A stretch of DNA of 64,000 nucleotides. Origin: Oxalobacter paeniformigenes. Lineage in GTDB: Bacteria; Pseudomonadota; Gammaproteobacteria; Burkholderiales; Burkholderiaceae_D. The notes beneath the pieces were generated by a model. The model did no database searches. It was not told where the DNA came from and saw only the letters and a program-made list of their open reading frames with translations. The stretch lies in assembly GCF_027158465.1 (NCBI RefSeq), contig NZ_JAMKYL010000001.1, positions 124,001 to 188,000 of the forward strand, given 5' to 3'. Below are positions 62,221 through 64,000 of the stretch, one piece after another. Within the stretch, counting starts at the first letter, position 1; every line of letters starts with the position of its first letter. The position numbers were made by a program, and so were the translations under genes.

Positions 62221-62886
62221 ATGACTTATCGTACGCGAATCAAGATTTGCGGTCTGACACGCGAGGAAGATGTCAAGGCTGTCGTTTGTGCCGGTGCGGA
62301 CGCGCTCGGGTTTGTTTTTTATCCGGCCAGTCCGCGTTTCATCACACCGGAGAAAGCTGCTGCCCTCTCGGCGCATGTGCCCGCTTTCGTCTCGACGGTT
62401 GGTCTGTTCGTCAATGCGGATTGCCGGGATGTGGAAAAGGCCGCCCGGCTGGCGCATTTGTCGCTGTTGCAATTCCATGGCGATGAATCGCCGCAGGCCT
62501 GTCATGAAGCGGCGTTTGCGGCCGGTTTGCCTTTTATTCGCGTTTTTCGCGTCAAACCGGATACAACGCCCGATGATTTGCTACAATATGAGCGGATTTA
62601 TCGCAACGCCAGTCCGTTTTTCAAGGGTTTGCTTCTGGATACCTGGACGGATGCCTACGGCGGTGCGGGAAGGGTATTCGATTGGTCTCTCGTGTCAAAA
62701 GAAATCGGGCCTCGGGTCGTTTTGAGTGGTGGCTTGAGCGTGCAAAATGTCGCTGGTGCGATTGCGCGGTTGCGCCCGTTTGCCGTTGACGTCAGCAGTG
62801 GCGTGGAAGCGGCACGCGGCATCAAGGACGCCGTGAAAATCCATGCTTTCATCCAGGCGGTACGCAAGGCCGATGAAACGGTATAG
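62221..62886 (+). CDS. trpF: Phosphoribosylanthranilate isomerase
   Basis: Third step of tryptophan synthesis, a (beta/alpha)8 enzyme of 221 aa. The general base Cys is in RIKICGLTREED near residue 9 and the general acid Asp in AVDVSSGVE near 190. GADALGFVFYPASPRFI and LSGGLSVQNV are phosphate-site motifs. It stands apart from trpE/D/C, in the trpF-trpB-trpA type of cluster. Confidence 0.97.
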   Translation: MTYRTRIKICGLTREEDVKAVVCAGADALGFVFYPASPRFITPEKAAALSAHVPAFVSTVGLFVNADCRDVEKAARLAHLSLLQFHGDESPQACHEAAFAAGLPFIRVFRVKPDTTPDDLLQYERIYRNASPFFKGLLLDTWTDAYGGAGRVFDWSLVSKEIGPRVVLSGGLSVQNVAGAIARLRPFAVDVSSGVEAARGIKDAVKIHAFIQAVRKADETV

Positions 62887-62954
62887 CAGGATTTTTCGGC
62901 ACGTTTCCGTTTCGTGCAGGTGGCGATGCCATCGCATTCAAGAGAGATTTATCC

Positions 62955-64000
62955 ATGAATCAGAAAGCATATTGCAGCGCGTCCGATGCGCTGTTCGAGG
63001 CATCCGGCTATCATTTGCCGGATGAAAACGGTCATTTCGGCCCCTATGGCGGCATTTTCGTTTCCGAAACACTGATCCACGCGCTGGACGAGCTGAAACA
63101 GGCTTATGCGCGTTACAAGCATGATCCCGGTTTTCTGGCGGAATTCCGCTATGAACTGAAACATTTTGTCGGCCGGCCTTCGCCGGTCTATCACGCATCG
63201 CGCTGGTCAGAAATGCTCGGCGGCGCGCAAATTTATCTGAAAAGGGAAGACCTCAACCATACCGGTGCCCACAAGATCAATAATGTGATCGGTCAGGCTT
63301 TGCTGGCGAAGCGGATGGGCAAGACGAGGATCATCGCCGAGACGGGAGCCGGTCAGCATGGCGTGGCGACGGCGACGATTTGTGCCCGTTTCGGTCTGGA
63401 ATGTCATGTCTATATGGGTAGCGAGGATGTCGAGCGGCAGGCGCAGAATGTGTACCGGATGAAATTGCTGGGTGCGTCCGTCGTACCGGTCGAGTCCGGT
63501 TCGAAAACGCTGAAAGATGCATTGAACGAGGCCATGCGCGATTGGGTTGCCAATGTCGGAACGACGTTTTATATCATCGGCACGGTGGCGGGGCCGCATC
63601 CCTATCCGATGATGGTGCGCGATTTCCAGTCGGTGATCGGTGAGGAATGTCTTGTCCAGATGCCGGAACTGACGGGGCGCCAGCCGGATATCGTTGTCGC
63701 CTGTGTGGGCGGCGGCTCCAATGCGATGGGTATTTTTTATCCTTATATCGATCGTGCTGAAGTGACGCTCGTCGGTGTCGAGGCAGCCGGCGAAGGTATC
63801 GAAACAGGACGGCATGCCGCTTCGCTCAATGGTGGAGCGCCGGGTGTCCTGCATGGCAATCGGACTTATCTGCTTCAGAACGGCGACGGACAGATCATCG
63901 ATACCTGTTCCGTTTCTGCCGGTCTGGATTATCCGGGCGTCGGACCGGAACATGCATGGCTGAAAGATTCCGGACGGGCGTCGTATGTGCCGGTCACGGA
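62955..64000 (+). CDS. trpB: Tryptophan synthase beta chain, N-terminal part (cut by window edge)
   Basis: PLP enzyme that joins indole and serine. The first 348 codons are in the window and the frame stays open to the edge. The PLP lysine is in NHTGAHKINN near residue 107, and AETGAGQHGVATA and CVGGGSNAMGIFYP are further hallmarks. The N-terminus is about 20 residues longer than in E. coli. It is 68 bp after trpF; trpA is expected next. Confidence 0.97.
   Translation, partial: MNQKAYCSASDALFEASGYHLPDENGHFGPYGGIFVSETLIHALDELKQAYARYKHDPGFLAEFRYELKHFVGRPSPVYHASRWSEMLGGAQIYLKREDLNHTGAHKINNVIGQALLAKRMGKTRIIAETGAGQHGVATATICARFGLECHVYMGSEDVERQAQNVYRMKLLGASVVPVESGSKTLKDALNEAMRDWVANVGTTFYIIGTVAGPHPYPMMVRDFQSVIGEECLVQMPELTGRQPDIVVACVGGGSNAMGIFYPYIDRAEVTLVGVEAAGEGIETGRHAASLNGGAPGVLHGNRTYLLQNGDGQIIDTCSVSAGLDYPGVGPEHAWLKDSGRASYVPVT

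Overview
The window reads as an ordinary chromosomal segment of a betaproteobacterium of the order Burkholderiales. The gene order (tpiA-secG-tRNA-Leu-nuoA-N, leuC-entericidin-leuD-leuB-asd, truA-trpF-trpB), the protein sequences and a base composition near one half G+C suggest the family Oxalobacteraceae, possibly Oxalobacter. That assignment is an inference from synteny and protein style, not from a marker gene.

Layout. 1-9.8 kb: start of kdsD (cut by the window edge), a KefB/C-type antiporter, uvrA with a perfect LexA box, ssb, two MFS transporters and a ZIP metal transporter. 9.9-15.7 kb: polyphosphate metabolism (ppx, ppk1) around a SulP anion transporter. 15.8-17.4 kb: an Hsp20 gene with a sigma-32-like promoter and a possible RNA thermometer, then a REP-type transposase flanked by paired inverted motifs. 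17.4-29.5 kb: glutamate synthase (gltB, gltD), dapA, bamC, an MBL-fold hydrolase, a repeat lipoprotein, slyD, tpiA and secG. 29.5-31.3 kb: tRNA-Leu(GAG), a truncated P4-type integrase and a secreted hexapeptide-repeat protein, a small accessory insertion in front of nuoA. 31.3-46.0 kb: the complete 14-gene nuo operon for respiratory complex I. 46.1-53.1 kb: aroC, an MFS transporter and the leucine/aspartate-semialdehyde cluster leuC, entericidin, leuD, leuB, asd. 53.1-61.2 kb: an accessory block with a tripartite drug efflux operon and its divergent TetR regulator, then a zinc-type ABC transporter operon led by a Fur-family regulator. 61.4-64 kb: truA, trpF and trpB (cut by the window edge).

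Most of the window is core metabolism (NADH oxidation, ammonia assimilation, Leu/Lys/Trp/chorismate synthesis, polyphosphate turnover, DNA repair). The accessory signals sit in four places: the transposase at 16.4-17.3 kb, the repeat lipoprotein at 26.7 kb, the tRNA-Leu insertion at 29.6-30.9 kb and the efflux/zinc block at 53.1-61.2 kb. I found no CRISPR array, toxin-antitoxin pair, prophage structural gene or defence system. The most unusual items are the transposase that has lost both histidines of its HUH motif, the collagen-like GPDxKR repeat protein, and the repeated operator that overlaps the start codon of the Fur-family regulator.
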